From the NCBI GenBank assembly GCA_947567595.1, contig CANOMQ010000006.1, forward strand, positions 1 to 64,000: a stretch of 64,000 bases of DNA, in the 5' to 3' direction. The notes below the pieces were generated by a model that was not told the DNA's origin, made no database searches, and saw nothing but the letters and a program-made list of their open reading frames with translations. Source of the stretch: an uncultured Lachnospiraceae bacterium. GTDB lineage: Bacteria; Bacillota; Clostridia; Lachnospirales; Lachnospiraceae. Made by a program: the position numbers and the translations under genes. This document shows positions 16,483 through 26,061 of the stretch, piece by piece; position 1 is the stretch's first letter, and every line of letters starts with the position of its first letter.

Positions 16483-16918
16483 TTGAATAAATTCCTGCAA
16501 TTTGTTCCGCTTTTTGGGGGAAATTGTTTTTCAAATGCATTAAGTATTGCAATGAAATGCCTTCATACGGCTGAATGTCGCCAAACAGACCAACCTCATA
16601 GCAGCTTCGGATTACATTGATAATGCAGTTTTCCGTGTGGTCTTCCTTACAGTCCTTGCACTCCTTTAAAATATGTGCAATCGCATTCTCCAGCTCTATT
16701 TCATCGAAAACCTTGACGTCCATTGTCGGGATATTGTACATGCCGCTGACCACATTTTTCTTCGGCGCTATCTTGAAATTCTCAATGCACCGCTTTGCGT
16801 AGCCGATGACGCAATGTGTCGCCTGACATTCCCCGCATACGTCCTCACCCCTGCAGCAGTTTTCCAAATCCTTGTCAATTAAATCCGTGTTTAGTCCTTT
16901 CTTGTGTGCGTCTGCCAT
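16472..16918 (-). CDS. Conserved Cys-rich protein of unknown function
   Basis: The 148-aa protein has two cysteine clusters, LENCCRGEDVCGECQATHC near residues 20-38 and ILKECKDCKEDHTENC in the middle, which suggests metal binding or disulfides. I do not recognise a named family; it appears to be a lineage-specific protein. The ATG at 16918 is chosen over 16924 because AAAGGAG ends 6 nt upstream. It converges on the EAL gene and shares its terminator, and lies 37 nt downstream of the SprA-like gene, with which it may form an operon. Confidence 0.7.
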   Translation of the reverse strand: MADAHKKGLNTDLIDKDLENCCRGEDVCGECQATHCVIGYAKRCIENFKIAPKKNVVSGMYNIPTMDVKVFDEIELENAIAHILKECKDCKEDHTENCIINVIRSCYEVGLFGDIQPYEGISLQYLMHLKNNFPQKAEQIAGIYSSLP

Positions 16919-16955
16919 AGTCATCTCCTTTGTTTTTTGTTATAATCGTTATCTT

Positions 16956-17480
16956 TTATGCAGCATAATCCACGTTTGCACCGCGCATGTTGATTGCGTC
17001 AAGTGCCTTTTGGTTCTTTGTATATGGATTATCTTCATTCGAGTATTTAATGGAAGTCTTTGTGAGACCACCCGAAACGTATGTACGCCCGCATTCGGGG
17101 CAGATGGCAGTCTGAATGGTAACGGACGCATTTACAACCTTGCCGTTATCTTTGGCTGCTTTCTTATATGCATTGGAAACATGCTCATTCTCATGGGCGC
17201 GCACTTTTGAAGCGGCAGAGTCCGGCGATATATGGGTTGGTGATTGAAACGATACGTTGCTTTCGTCAGAGCCGTCCTGATATTTGCGCTCTTTACAGGT
17301 TTCGCATTCCTCGGGTGAGGATTTGCGCCCCGGTTTTTTTACCTCGTCGGGATTTGCGCTTTTTTTCTCGCCCTCAAGCCCCGAAACCGCGTTGACCTCC
17401 TGCGCCTGAGAAGCTTTTGTAAGTGGTCTTGTGTATAATGAATTGTAGGGTTGATATCCTGAAACACTTCCTATTGTCAT
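16956..17480 (-). CDS. SprA-related protein with HExxH-like motif
   Basis: The 174-aa protein matches the SprA-related family. Its core is ASKVRAHENEHVSNAYKKAA, which contains HENEH, a form of the zinc-metalloprotease HExxH motif. Two cysteine pairs flank it (CETCKER and CPECGRTY). The N-terminal 60 residues are low-complexity and probably disordered. The family's activity is not established, and a role as a small metallopeptidase is plausible from the motif only. GGGAGG precedes the ATG by 8 nt. No signal peptide is evident. Confidence 0.75.
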   Translation of the reverse strand: MTIGSVSGYQPYNSLYTRPLTKASQAQEVNAVSGLEGEKKSANPDEVKKPGRKSSPEECETCKERKYQDGSDESNVSFQSPTHISPDSAASKVRAHENEHVSNAYKKAAKDNGKVVNASVTIQTAICPECGRTYVSGGLTKTSIKYSNEDNPYTKNQKALDAINMRGANVDYAA

Positions 17481-17637
17481 ATGAAAACCTCCCTGTTTAA
17501 AAATTTTTTATCGTCCATGATACTGTGATAAAGTGCCGTAACTGCTTTTGAAAAGCTATGATATAAATTGAGTATAGCATAGCAAATATGGGGAAAGCAA
17601 TAGTTTTTGATTTATTAAGAATAATTGTGAAATCCTA

Positions 17638-17666
17638 TTTCAATTTTGTGGAAAAAGCGTTATAAT
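17638..17666 (+). promoter_or_regulatory. Promoter of the giant secreted protein
   Basis: TTTCAA (17638-17643), 17 nt, TATAAT (17661-17666), about 65 nt before the start codon of the 2202-aa gene. The -10 matches consensus fully and the -35 is weaker. Confidence 0.55.
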
Positions 17667-17730
17667 AGTTACCAAAATGTGGAAAAGTGGGAATCCATGC
17701 CTTTTTGGCAAGTAAGAAAGGGGAAATCAG

Positions 17731-20700
17731 ATGTTTTACAGGGGATTGGCAATTTTATTATGCAGTTGTCTAATCGCGGGAAGCCTGCCGCAGAGCGCAG
17801 TCGCAAAGGAACCTGTGCAAACAGAAACAGCAGGCGCAGAATTTGTTTCGCTTAACGAAGAAGGGGAAGAGGAGAAGAAGGACGACGAGAAAAAGGACGA
17901 GGAGCCGAAGCCGGAACCCGAACCGGAGCCAAAGCCTGAGCCGGAACCGGAACCAAAGCCGGAACCCGAGCCCGAGCCAAAACCGGAGCCGGAACCGGAG
18001 CCAAAGCCGACGGAAACCAAGACGGAGGAGAAGCCGGAGGGCGGAAATACGCCGACGCAGACCGAGGCGCCGCCGGAGACACCGACCGAGACGCAGGAAA
18101 GCCCGGAGGGACCGACACAGACACAGACGCAGGCACCGACTGAGACCGAGACGCAGACGCAAGCGCCAACACAGACCGAAACACAGACACCGACGCAGAC
18201 CGAGACGGAGGAGCGTCCCGAGACACCGTCCCAGACACAGACCGAGACACAGACGGAGGGAAAATCGGAACCGAAATCAGAGGAAAAATCAGAGCCGAAG
18301 TCGGAAGAGTCAAGTAAACGGGAAGAGTCGAGCAAGGTTGAGGAGTCTAGGAAAGAAAAAGAAAGCAAAACGGAGAAACCAAGCATTGTGGAGTCTTCTT
18401 CAATAGAAGAGTCCTCTTCGGAGGAGAAAAGCTCAGAGTCAGAGGAGGAGCGCCTTAGTAAAACAATTAAAAACGGACAAAGCACAGAGGTGACATTAAA
18501 GTCGTCCAGTGCAAAGGAGCAGATTTTTAAGTTTACCGCTCCCAGCGCAGGCTACTACAACTTTTTTGTTGATGGCGCGGACGTAAGCAATGTCAGAACT
18601 ACAATTTACGACAGCGTAAAGGACAAAAATCAGATAAAACAAAGAACCTATCAGGATAAAGTCAGATACCTTCTGCTCTATATGGAAAAAGGTCAGAGCG
18701 TTTATCCTGCCATCAGTTTAAGCGGCGATGCGCAGACCGGAAAAAGCGTTCAGTTCGGCGTAAAAAAGGCGGTTGTGGCGTCCGTTCAGGAGACGGAAGG
18801 GGGCTATACGGCGACAGCGTCTTCCATCAAGGCAAATATTGGCTGGAGACCGGCAAGCCGTACCCTTACAACAGACCTCACAATCAGCGCGGAGTCAGGT
18901 GAAAGCTACCTGTGGCAGATTGTTTATGGCAACGGTGATGTAGGATATACCTATGCGGAGGAGACCGTAAGCCCGAACACAAAAAAGGAAAAGAGCATCA
19001 GCGGACTGACTTCCTCACAGGAGTACAGCTTCACGATGTATCTGCTCAATAGCAATACAAAGGCACTCGAGGCAGTGCTTATTTCGGATTCCAATGCAAT
19101 CAAACTAAAGACAGGCGCGTCAAAGGAAAACGTTGTTTTCCGAAGCACACGCTCTACTTACGACAGCATCACGATTGACATTGAAGCGGTTGACCCCGTG
19201 ACAAAAATCAATTACGGGCCGCTCGCGGAGTACGAAAAAGAAGTCAGCATACAGAAATACATCAGCGGCTTGGGACAGGTCAGTGTTTCAGGCTTGGAAC
19301 CTGCGACTACCTACTACTTTGAGTTTTACAATGCGAGCGGGATTGTCACGGCGTATACCACCGTTGACACAAAGGAATATCCCGCAAAAGTGAACTATAC
19401 CGTAAAAGCAACAGGTCCCGACAGCATTTCCATGCAGGCGGACATTACCGCATATGAAGGCGAAGTGCCGGAGTCCTTTAACCTGTGCTATGAGATTTTA
19501 GATGAATTTGGCAAACCATTCGCGTCCGGCATGGAAAAAACCGACACAAAAGGGCGGGAGCAGTGGCGCATTGAAGCAAAAGCCGATGATTTGGAAGCCG
19601 CTACAAGATATACCGTCCGGTTATGGATAAATGAGCCGGGATACACAGGGCATTTTAAAGAGACGGCAAGAACGGTGACGACCGACAAACCGCCATTTCC
19701 GGCAGAGGCACTAAAGGTCAATATTGTTAAAAATAATACAAAGTCATACACGGCGGACTACACCGTAACCATAGAGGATTATCTGAAAACAGTCAGCGGG
19801 AAGCTCAAGTACAGAATGAAGGACTCGCTTGGCAAATACGAGGTCGTGGAGCTTCATGTCCGCAGGGGAAAGGCAAAGGGTGTGCTCACCGGACTTCAGG
19901 AGGGCGCAGAGTACGAATATGAAATTCGCCTTTCCGGTGTCGTTAAGCGTGGAACCTTTAAGATGGGAGCCGCGGCGATTAAACCGGAGCTTTCGGCAGA
20001 CACCGGGGCTTATGACGCCATTATTTCCTACAAAGTAAAAAGCAAGGAGCTGCAAAAGGGAACAGCCTACAGTGTAAAGCTGTATTACTATAATCCTGAA
20101 ACGAAGCTTTACGCGGAAGCAGCAGGCGCGGGGAAAATGAGCCTCACACCGTCGGAAAATTACACGGCATCTGTGCAGGCGGCGGACTTGATGGCGCTTT
20201 CACCGGATACACAGTACGGCTTTAAGTGGGAGCTTTATGCAGGCTCCACACTTGTGCAGACCATCTATCAGCTTGTTACGACGGAAAAATCCGAGGTCAG
20301 TGTTGAAATCACGGCAAATACGGTAGACACAGTAAATTATAATATTAAAATCAACGGCAGAACCGAAAATATTTCCAATGACATTACGCTTTTTACATAT
20401 ATCCGTGAGGAAGACGGTGAGTACAGAAGGTACGGCGACAGCTTTAACCTTTATAAATCAAAGGGATATCAGACGGAGAACCGTGTCCTTGCAGGTCTTA
20501 CCGATGAAAGAACCTACACGATTTCCTTCCGCGATATCAAGGGCGGCGAGTATGGCACATTCACGTTTACCTTTGAAGCAAAGATTGACGGTGTAATGAT
20601 GGGTGTTACATCACTTGTCGCAGGTGCGCATAACTTTGTCGTGCAGGCGTCCATTGAGGGTGAGACCGATTTTGAAAACCAGTACGCGGTGCTGTTCTTT

Positions 20701-23700
20701 AAGGAAAAAAATCAAGAGGACTGGGATATCCGAAGCAGCCTTCTTGAAAAAGGGCAGACGGCGTGCGGCTTTGAGCTTACAAGCTACCTGAGTGATGACC
20801 TGAATGCCGACACGATTTACGAGTTTGTGATGGGCGTCAGCGACACGGCGTTTCCAAAAACGTCAGCCGGATTAAAGGGCGTTTATTCCAGCGAGGTACT
20901 TACGCAGGCGGACGCAAGAAGCCTTACCAACGTCAGCGCAAACAGCGGATATTCCTATATTTCGTTAAAAGCGGCGCTGACAAACAATCCGATTAACACG
21001 ACTTCCTATATTTATGTTTTTTATAAAGAGGCGGACGAATGGGAATGGATTAAAAGTGACGAGTCCTTTATCATAAGCGATACGACTGGCGGCATTCTGA
21101 CATTTATCAAGGGCTTAAAAGCCGGAACGGAGTACGACTACATTGTGGCGGTGAGCGACAGCGGCTTTAATACCTCACTGTCTGAAATTGAGGAGGATAT
21201 GCGCCAGTCGGGAAGCGTTACGACAAAGAACGCGGACATCACGCTTGCGGTCGCGGCGGACGAGGAGCGCAGCACCGCGGGAAGCGAACTGCTCACGGTG
21301 AAAGCATCGGGTGCAGAGGGCATGAAAAAGCTGAAAGCAGTGCTTACGCTTGACAGTGAGAATGGCAAGCAGCATTTTGTGCAGGAAGCAGAGCTTTTGG
21401 AAGAAAACGGATTTGAGGCGGAGGTCAGCTTTGACGGGCTTTCCCCGGAAATGGTATATTCGGTGACAAGTGCACAGCTTCAGGTGATGGAGACGATTAT
21501 CGGGGAGTGCTATGCGGGAACGGTGGCGTATCTTGAGCCACAGTATTCCTTTACGACAAAGAGTGTGCAGCTTCCCGAAACAATCAGCCTTTCACAGGAG
21601 CAGATTGCTTTATTATATGACACAAGTGTCAGTTTGTCGGCACAGGTGTTGCCTTCCGGCGCGTCTTCCGAGGTCATTTGGAGCAGCAGCGATGAGACGG
21701 TGGCAACGGTTGACAAGGACGGAACCGTATATGCGGCGGCGCAGGGAGAGGCGGTGATTACGGCTGCTTCGGCGTATTCGGCGGAAATTTTTGCACAGTG
21801 CAGCGTGTGTGTGAAGTCGTATGCGGTCGTGGAGAAGGACGCAGATGGTAGTCTTGGGAAACGTGCCAGCAGTTGGAAGCTTTATAAGGGCAGCGGGCTG
21901 GACATTGCGCTTTGCGAGATATTGGCAGACGGGACACTGACGGAGGTTGATGCGTATGAGGCAGTGTCTGATAAGCCTGCTGTGGCGCAGATAACAAACG
22001 GCGTGCTCACGGGAACCGGCGTGGGAAAAACGGGCGTTACGCTGAAAAAAGATGGTATAGAGGTTCGCATTGACGTGTGCGTTGATGCACCACCCGAGCG
22101 TTTTGAGATTTTGGGACTTTCCGCAAAGGATATCCGGTATCCTGCGATTAAGACGGACGATGCTTATGAGATTGCGTTGAAGGACGGCGTGCGGTATGAG
22201 GTGAACGGAACATTAATCCCGTCGGGAAGCTTTGACGCGCAGATGCTTGAATGGCGTTCATCGGACACGGGCGTACTGGAAATAAATGACAGAGGTGTCA
22301 TAAATCCGGTCAGTGCAGGAACGGCGACGATTACGGCTGTGTCAAAATCTGGCACCTTGGAGGCGTCGCAGGAGCGTTCCTTTTCGGTTCATGTAAAGCC
22401 TGCCCCCGAGAAAAAGGCGTCGCGGATTGTTGTCGGGGATACGGCAAAAGAGATGAAGCTTGGTGACATTGCGCTTGGTGATGAGCTTGGCGCAGGGTGG
22501 GAATGGAAAAATCCGCAAACGACTGTTTATATGCTTTCGGAAGAGGCAGAACCATACACGTTTGAGGTGGTTTATACCAATGCGGCATATTATGCGCGTG
22601 AGAGCAGTGTAAAGGTTTATTATGGAAACGCATTGACAGGTGCGGCGAAAACCGAAGCCGCAGAGGGGACACAGGGCACGGACGAAGCGCAGACAGCAGA
22701 ACCCGCGCATGTGGCAAGCGGAGAGGCTCCCGAGGTATCGGTCGATGAGATAACAGTCAACACGGCATATAATTACAGGGACAGCCGGGGGAAGGAGCTT
22801 TCGGCGTCGCAGTATGGAAGCATTGAGATTGATACGGCACAGGGGCAGTATGTCACGAGCGTGGAGCTGACTGGCAGCGATGAACAGGTATCGAATGAAC
22901 TTGAGCTTTGTGATTATGGTGTTTATGGATATCTTGTCAGACCTGTTTCACAAGAGCTTTCACAGGGGACATATAAGTGCAAGCTTAAGGTTATGACAAA
23001 TGCGTCCACGGAGCCCTATTTTTACCCAATTAAGGTGAATGTTGTTAATAAGAAGCCAAAGCTTTTTGCAGAGGTTACAAAGAAGATTAATCTCTTTTAT
23101 ACGAAGGACGAGGGGCAGCTTTTGCTGACGCCTGAAATTGCCGGAATGGAGGTTGCTTCTTTCGAGTGGGCGGATATGCGCGAGCGTGCGGAAAATGGCT
23201 TTGAAATCGTGGAAACCGCCCAAAAAACGGAAAATGGGGCGATATGCTATAAGCTTGTGCAGAATGATATTTCGGTGGTGGATGGTGCGCTTGCTGATGA
23301 AAGCGTTGCCGACGGTACGCTTACCGTGACGCTTAAGGGTGTCCGGGAGCCTTATTATCAGCGTTTAAAGATAAAGACTTGTTATAAAGAACCGAAATTA
23401 AGCCTTACGGATTACAATACGGGCGCGGGCAGCAGCACGGTTTCCGCTGCGAACGGATATGAGGCGTCAATCAAGGTTTATGATGCGACTCAAAAGCGAA
23501 TGCTGCGCTACGGCGGCGGTTCGCAGGACAGCTATGATGAGGTGCGCTGTGAAAATGACACGGCTGTCATAAATAAGGATAAGGGCTATTATACACTGCG
23601 GGTTTCCTATGGCGGAACCGGAACGCTTGCGTTTGTGTTTGGCGCGGAGGGCTGGCGTGATACGGTGCGGGCGGAGTACACGATAAAGAGCAAAGCTCCG

Positions 23701-24339
23701 TCAGCACAGGCAGATAAGAGCAGGATTGTGTTTAATACGGCATACAGTGACAGGGCGAAGGTCAATATTTCACTCAAGGACTGTGCGGGTGAGGTGGCGC
23801 TTTTCGATGTTGAGATGAAGGGCGCAGATGAGAAGTCGCAGCAGCTTATGGAGAACAATTCCATTCAGCTTGTGCATGACGGCAGCAGCGTGCTTGTCAG
23901 CACTGCAAAGACAGATATCACAGGCAGCTACATGTATAAGCTGACGCCGTATTATGTGGATTGTCATTCCGGTGAGAAAAAGGCGTTGAACACGCTTACG
24001 CTGCGAGTCAAGCTGATAAACGGTGCGGTAAAGCCGCGTACAACGGCAAAGCCGTCAGCCGATAAACAGGTCTGCGTAAAGACGGATTTCAGCAAGCTTG
24101 GCGATATGCATCGGGTAAAGGGCGCGCGGCTTGTGGGAGAATACAGCAGGTATTTCACATTGCAGAGAAATGGCTACGATATGTCTGTTACAAATCCGGA
24201 GCTGTTAATAAAAGAGATAAATCCGGAGATGCTTAAGAAATCCGGGACTTATAAAATGTCGGTGGTTTACACCATTGAGACGGGCTCGGGCGCGACTTAT
24301 GAGGTGCAGAGCAAGGAATTTAAGGTTCGGTGTCGATAA
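17731..24339 (+). CDS. Giant secreted Ig/fibronectin-like surface protein
   Basis: The 2202-aa protein starts with a signal peptide (MFYRGLAILLCSCLIAGSLP, cleavage near AVA-KE). Residues about 45-95 are PEPEPKP repeats, 100-180 are Thr/Gln/Glu-rich and 180-245 Ser/Lys/Glu-rich, a stalk-like cell-wall-spanning region. Then come a prepeptidase-C-like sandwich (STEVTLKSSSAKEQIFKFTA), many FN3-like units ending in motifs such as ISGLTSSQEYSFTMYL, and two bacterial Ig-like (BIG2) domains (VIWSSSDETVATVDKDGTVY; LEWRSSDTGVLEINDRGVI). The rest has no recognised fold. There is no LPXTG or SLH anchor at the C-terminus (ends SKEFKVRCR), so attachment is unclear. GGGGAAATCAG precedes the ATG. Adhesion or surface-layer function is inferred from domain type. 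Confidence 0.85.
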   Translation: MFYRGLAILLCSCLIAGSLPQSAVAKEPVQTETAGAEFVSLNEEGEEEKKDDEKKDEEPKPEPEPEPKPEPEPEPKPEPEPEPKPEPEPEPKPTETKTEEKPEGGNTPTQTEAPPETPTETQESPEGPTQTQTQAPTETETQTQAPTQTETQTPTQTETEERPETPSQTQTETQTEGKSEPKSEEKSEPKSEESSKREESSKVEESRKEKESKTEKPSIVESSSIEESSSEEKSSESEEERLSKTIKNGQSTEVTLKSSSAKEQIFKFTAPSAGYYNFFVDGADVSNVRTTIYDSVKDKNQIKQRTYQDKVRYLLLYMEKGQSVYPAISLSGDAQTGKSVQFGVKKAVVASVQETEGGYTATASSIKANIGWRPASRTLTTDLTISAESGESYLWQIVYGNGDVGYTYAEETVSPNTKKEKSISGLTSSQEYSFTMYLLNSNTKALEAVLISDSNAIKLKTGASKENVVFRSTRSTYDSITIDIEAVDPVTKINYGPLAEYEKEVSIQKYISGLGQVSVSGLEPATTYYFEFYNASGIVTAYTTVDTKEYPAKVNYTVKATGPDSISMQADITAYEGEVPESFNLCYEILDEFGKPFASGMEKTDTKGREQWRIEAKADDLEAATRYTVRLWINEPGYTGHFKETARTVTTDKPPFPAEALKVNIVKNNTKSYTADYTVTIEDYLKTVSGKLKYRMKDSLGKYEVVELHVRRGKAKGVLTGLQEGAEYEYEIRLSGVVKRGTFKMGAAAIKPELSADTGAYDAIISYKVKSKELQKGTAYSVKLYYYNPETKLYAEAAGAGKMSLTPSENYTASVQAADLMALSPDTQYGFKWELYAGSTLVQTIYQLVTTEKSEVSVEITANTVDTVNYNIKINGRTENISNDITLFTYIREEDGEYRRYGDSFNLYKSKGYQTENRVLAGLTDERTYTISFRDIKGGEYGTFTFTFEAKIDGVMMGVTSLVAGAHNFVVQASIEGETDFENQYAVLFFKEKNQEDWDIRSSLLEKGQTACGFELTSYLSDDLNADTIYEFVMGVSDTAFPKTSAGLKGVYSSEVLTQADARSLTNVSANSGYSYISLKAALTNNPINTTSYIYVFYKEADEWEWIKSDESFIISDTTGGILTFIKGLKAGTEYDYIVAVSDSGFNTSLSEIEEDMRQSGSVTTKNADITLAVAADEERSTAGSELLTVKASGAEGMKKLKAVLTLDSENGKQHFVQEAELLEENGFEAEVSFDGLSPEMVYSVTSAQLQVMETIIGECYAGTVAYLEPQYSFTTKSVQLPETISLSQEQIALLYDTSVSLSAQVLPSGASSEVIWSSSDETVATVDKDGTVYAAAQGEAVITAASAYSAEIFAQCSVCVKSYAVVEKDADGSLGKRASSWKLYKGSGLDIALCEILADGTLTEVDAYEAVSDKPAVAQITNGVLTGTGVGKTGVTLKKDGIEVRIDVCVDAPPERFEILGLSAKDIRYPAIKTDDAYEIALKDGVRYEVNGTLIPSGSFDAQMLEWRSSDTGVLEINDRGVINPVSAGTATITAVSKSGTLEASQERSFSVHVKPAPEKKASRIVVGDTAKEMKLGDIALGDELGAGWEWKNPQTTVYMLSEEAEPYTFEVVYTNAAYYARESSVKVYYGNALTGAAKTEAAEGTQGTDEAQTAEPAHVASGEAPEVSVDEITVNTAYNYRDSRGKELSASQYGSIEIDTAQGQYVTSVELTGSDEQVSNELELCDYGVYGYLVRPVSQELSQGTYKCKLKVMTNASTEPYFYPIKVNVVNKKPKLFAEVTKKINLFYTKDEGQLLLTPEIAGMEVASFEWADMRERAENGFEIVETAQKTENGAICYKLVQNDISVVDGALADESVADGTLTVTLKGVREPYYQRLKIKTCYKEPKLSLTDYNTGAGSSTVSAANGYEASIKVYDATQKRMLRYGGGSQDSYDEVRCENDTAVINKDKGYYTLRVSYGGTGTLAFVFGAEGWRDTVRAEYTIKSKAPSAQADKSRIVFNTAYSDRAKVNISLKDCAGEVALFDVEMKGADEKSQQLMENNSIQLVHDGSSVLVSTAKTDITGSYMYKLTPYYVDCHSGEKKALNTLTLRVKLINGAVKPRTTAKPSADKQVCVKTDFSKLGDMHRVKGARLVGEYSRYFTLQRNGYDMSVTNPELLIKEINPEMLKKSGTYKMSVVYTIETGSGATYEVQSKEFKVRCR

Positions 24340-24350
24340 AAGCGGAATTT

Positions 24351-24389
24351 AAAATGTCAACCTATTTTAAGAAAATGGGTTGACATTTT
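24351..24389. terminator. 39-bp near-perfect palindrome (terminator) overlapping the bioY -35
   Basis: 18-nt arms (24351-24368 and 24372-24389) flank a 3-nt loop, with one difference that is a G-U pair in RNA. The right arm runs into TTTTCTTGCTCTT. It terminates the 2202-aa gene and also contains the TTGACA of the bioY promoter, so termination and initiation signals share bases. Confidence 0.65.
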
Positions 24390-24432
24390 CTTGCTCTTAA
24401 TGTAAACTATACTGGACAGAGAGATTAACATT
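24380..24432 (+). promoter_or_regulatory. bioY promoter with BirA-type operator
   Basis: TTGACA (24380-24385), 17 nt, TAAACT (24403-24408). AATGTAAAC (24399-24407) and ATTAACATT (24424-24432) form an imperfect dyad with a 16-bp spacer over the -10. Biotin repressor (BirA) sites of Gram-positive bacteria have this form (TGTNAAC...GTTNACA), so biotin control of bioY is likely. Confidence 0.5.
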
Positions 24433-24450
24433 TAAAACATACAAAGGAGC

Positions 24451-25026
24451 ATGGTATTGACAATGGACACATTAGCAACAGGAACAAAAAAAGTTCACAC
24501 AAAAACAATGGCATTAATCGGCGCAATGACCGCCGTGATATGCATTATGGGGCCACTTTCCCTCCAACTGCCGGTAAGCCCGGTACCGATTTCCCTCGGA
24601 ACGCTTGGCATTTATTTTGTAATTTATGTGCTTGGCATGAAAAAGGGGACAATAAGCTGTGGCGTGTATTTACTAATCGGGTTTATCGGGATACCGGTGT
24701 TTACGGCGTTTACAAGCGGGCCCGCCAAGCTTTTGGGCCCTACGGGAGGATATCTGATTGGGTATATTTTCATGGCGCTGATTTGCGGCTTTGTGATTGA
24801 TCGGACGGAGAATGTCGTTCTCTGCTTTTTGGGAATGCTGGCAGGAACGGCGGTACTGTATCTGTTTGGCTCGGCTTGGCTGGCGTATCAGGCGGGTATG
24901 ACATTTATGGAAGCACTGGCTGCGGGAGCGCTGCCGTTTATTCCGGGTGATGTTGTGAAGATTGTGATTGCACTGGCTGTGGGCGGGCAGGTAAGGAAAC
25001 GGCTTAGAAGAGCGGGACTGGTTTGA
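24451..25026 (+). CDS. bioY: Biotin ECF transporter S component BioY
   Basis: The 191-aa membrane protein has about six hydrophobic segments and BioY signatures: LQLPVSPVPISLGTLGIYF, GFIGIPVFTAFTSGPAKLLG, PTGGYLIGY and GALPFIPGDVVKI. BioY binds biotin and works with an ECF energizing module (EcfA, EcfA', EcfT), which is not in this window and is probably shared. The start is uncertain: ATG 24451 is very close to GGAG, while TTG 24457 and ATG 24463 are better spaced. A BirA-like operator covers its promoter. Confidence 0.92.
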   Translation: MVLTMDTLATGTKKVHTKTMALIGAMTAVICIMGPLSLQLPVSPVPISLGTLGIYFVIYVLGMKKGTISCGVYLLIGFIGIPVFTAFTSGPAKLLGPTGGYLIGYIFMALICGFVIDRTENVVLCFLGMLAGTAVLYLFGSAWLAYQAGMTFMEALAAGALPFIPGDVVKIVIALAVGGQVRKRLRRAGLV

Positions 25027-25145
25027 TGGCTCTCATTAGCCCCCCGTTCTATACAATATAGATATTGTGTTTTTACATATTCTATCTATGCCAAATACTT
25101 ATTTTAAACAAAGCAAAAAGAAATTATTTAAAAATGATTCCCAAC

Positions 25146-25184
25146 TAAAAACCCCGCTCTTGGAATCACTTCCAAGAACGGGGT
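25146..25184 (-). terminator. Intrinsic terminator (minus strand)
   Basis: A 15-bp stem (25151-25165 with 25170-25184, one mismatch) is followed by five T on the minus strand. It lies directly after the fragment at 25190-25513. Confidence 0.7.
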
Positions 25185-25189
25185 CTTCG

Positions 25190-25513
25190 TCATGCTTTGC
25201 TTTTCTCCACAATCTTAATAAATTTGAGTACCTTCTGTCCGTAGAAGCCGCCGTCTACTCCAGTGATGCCCCGTACGGTCACTTGCGCGGTTCCCTTTGC
25301 AAGATTTTTTGCCACTCTGTATCGAACGGTTAATGCATATACCTTATATGGAATAGGTTCCGTTCTGGAGTCTTTATCAATGATAAAAATCCACTGTTTT
25401 TTCAAGATGCTAAAATAAAATTTAAACAGAACACCGAATATTCCGATTTTATCTTGTTTACATAAGCCGCATGTGTTATACCATATTTCGTTCTTTGACA
25501 GGAGCTTATTCAT
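25190..25513 (-). pseudogene. Probable C-terminal remnant of a secreted Ig-like repeat protein
   Basis: The 107-aa frame ends in YRVAKNLAKGTAQVTVRGIT then GVDGGFYGQKVLKFIKIVEK. This resembles the last strands of the Ig-like repeats in clostridial surface proteins (the KGTATVTVKG...FKI pattern). The first 50 residues do not fit such a protein, there is no signal peptide and the ribosome binding site is poor. A strong terminator follows. The likeliest reading is the 3' end of a deleted surface-protein gene, but a short expressed protein cannot be ruled out. Confidence 0.4.
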
Positions 25514-25767
25514 GGCAATTCTTCATAAATTCACACATTTTTAAAATGAATTTTAACTATTCCATATTTTCGCAGCTATAAGCACCAAGCCTTGCAAATC
25601 CACTTTGTGTATGCTCGGTGCATAGCACAATTTAGGCTTTTTTACGCGGCTTATAATGCCATAATCCGCAACAGGTGCGCAGTGCTGTACTGAACGGTTA
25701 CAAAAATTTCAAATTTTAATTTTATTCCAGAAAGAAAGAATTGAAGCACACAAAAGGAGAGGCTATA

Positions 25768-26025
25768 ATGAAAGTAGTACCACTAAAATATGATTTCTGC
25801 ATCAAGGAAATTACGGAGAACGAAATTGTCAGGAGGCACTTTACCAGCGATGTCCTGAGCATTCTGCTCGACACCATCAAAAGTGTACGGATGATGAACA
25901 CATTTTTATGGCGGCGTTTTCGGAAACAGAAGCAGGGCATTCCGGACATTCAGCTTGAGCTAAATGATGATACAAAAATCAACATTGAAATGCAGATTCC
26001 AACAACACAAAATAAATACGAATAA
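25768..26025 (+). pseudogene. Rpn/PD-(D/E)XK transposase-like protein, truncated
   Basis: From ATG 25768 (AGGAGAGG upstream) 85 residues match the N-terminus of the Rpn-type PD-(D/E)XK nuclease family: PLKYDFCIKEITENEIVRRH and GIPDIQLELNDDTKINIEMQ, which carries the D...E-x-Q nuclease core. Complete members are about 280-300 aa. Here the frame stops after QIPTTQNKYE and the rest of the gene is absent, so this is a remnant. Confidence 0.7.
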
Positions 26026-26061
26026 AGTAAACACGGATAAAAAAGAAAACGGAGGATTCAA

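Noticed and set aside
17736-18485. Ser/Val/Cys-rich minus-strand frames opposite the start of the giant surface protein
   Set aside because: They mirror the PEPK and TQTE repeats and lack start signals.
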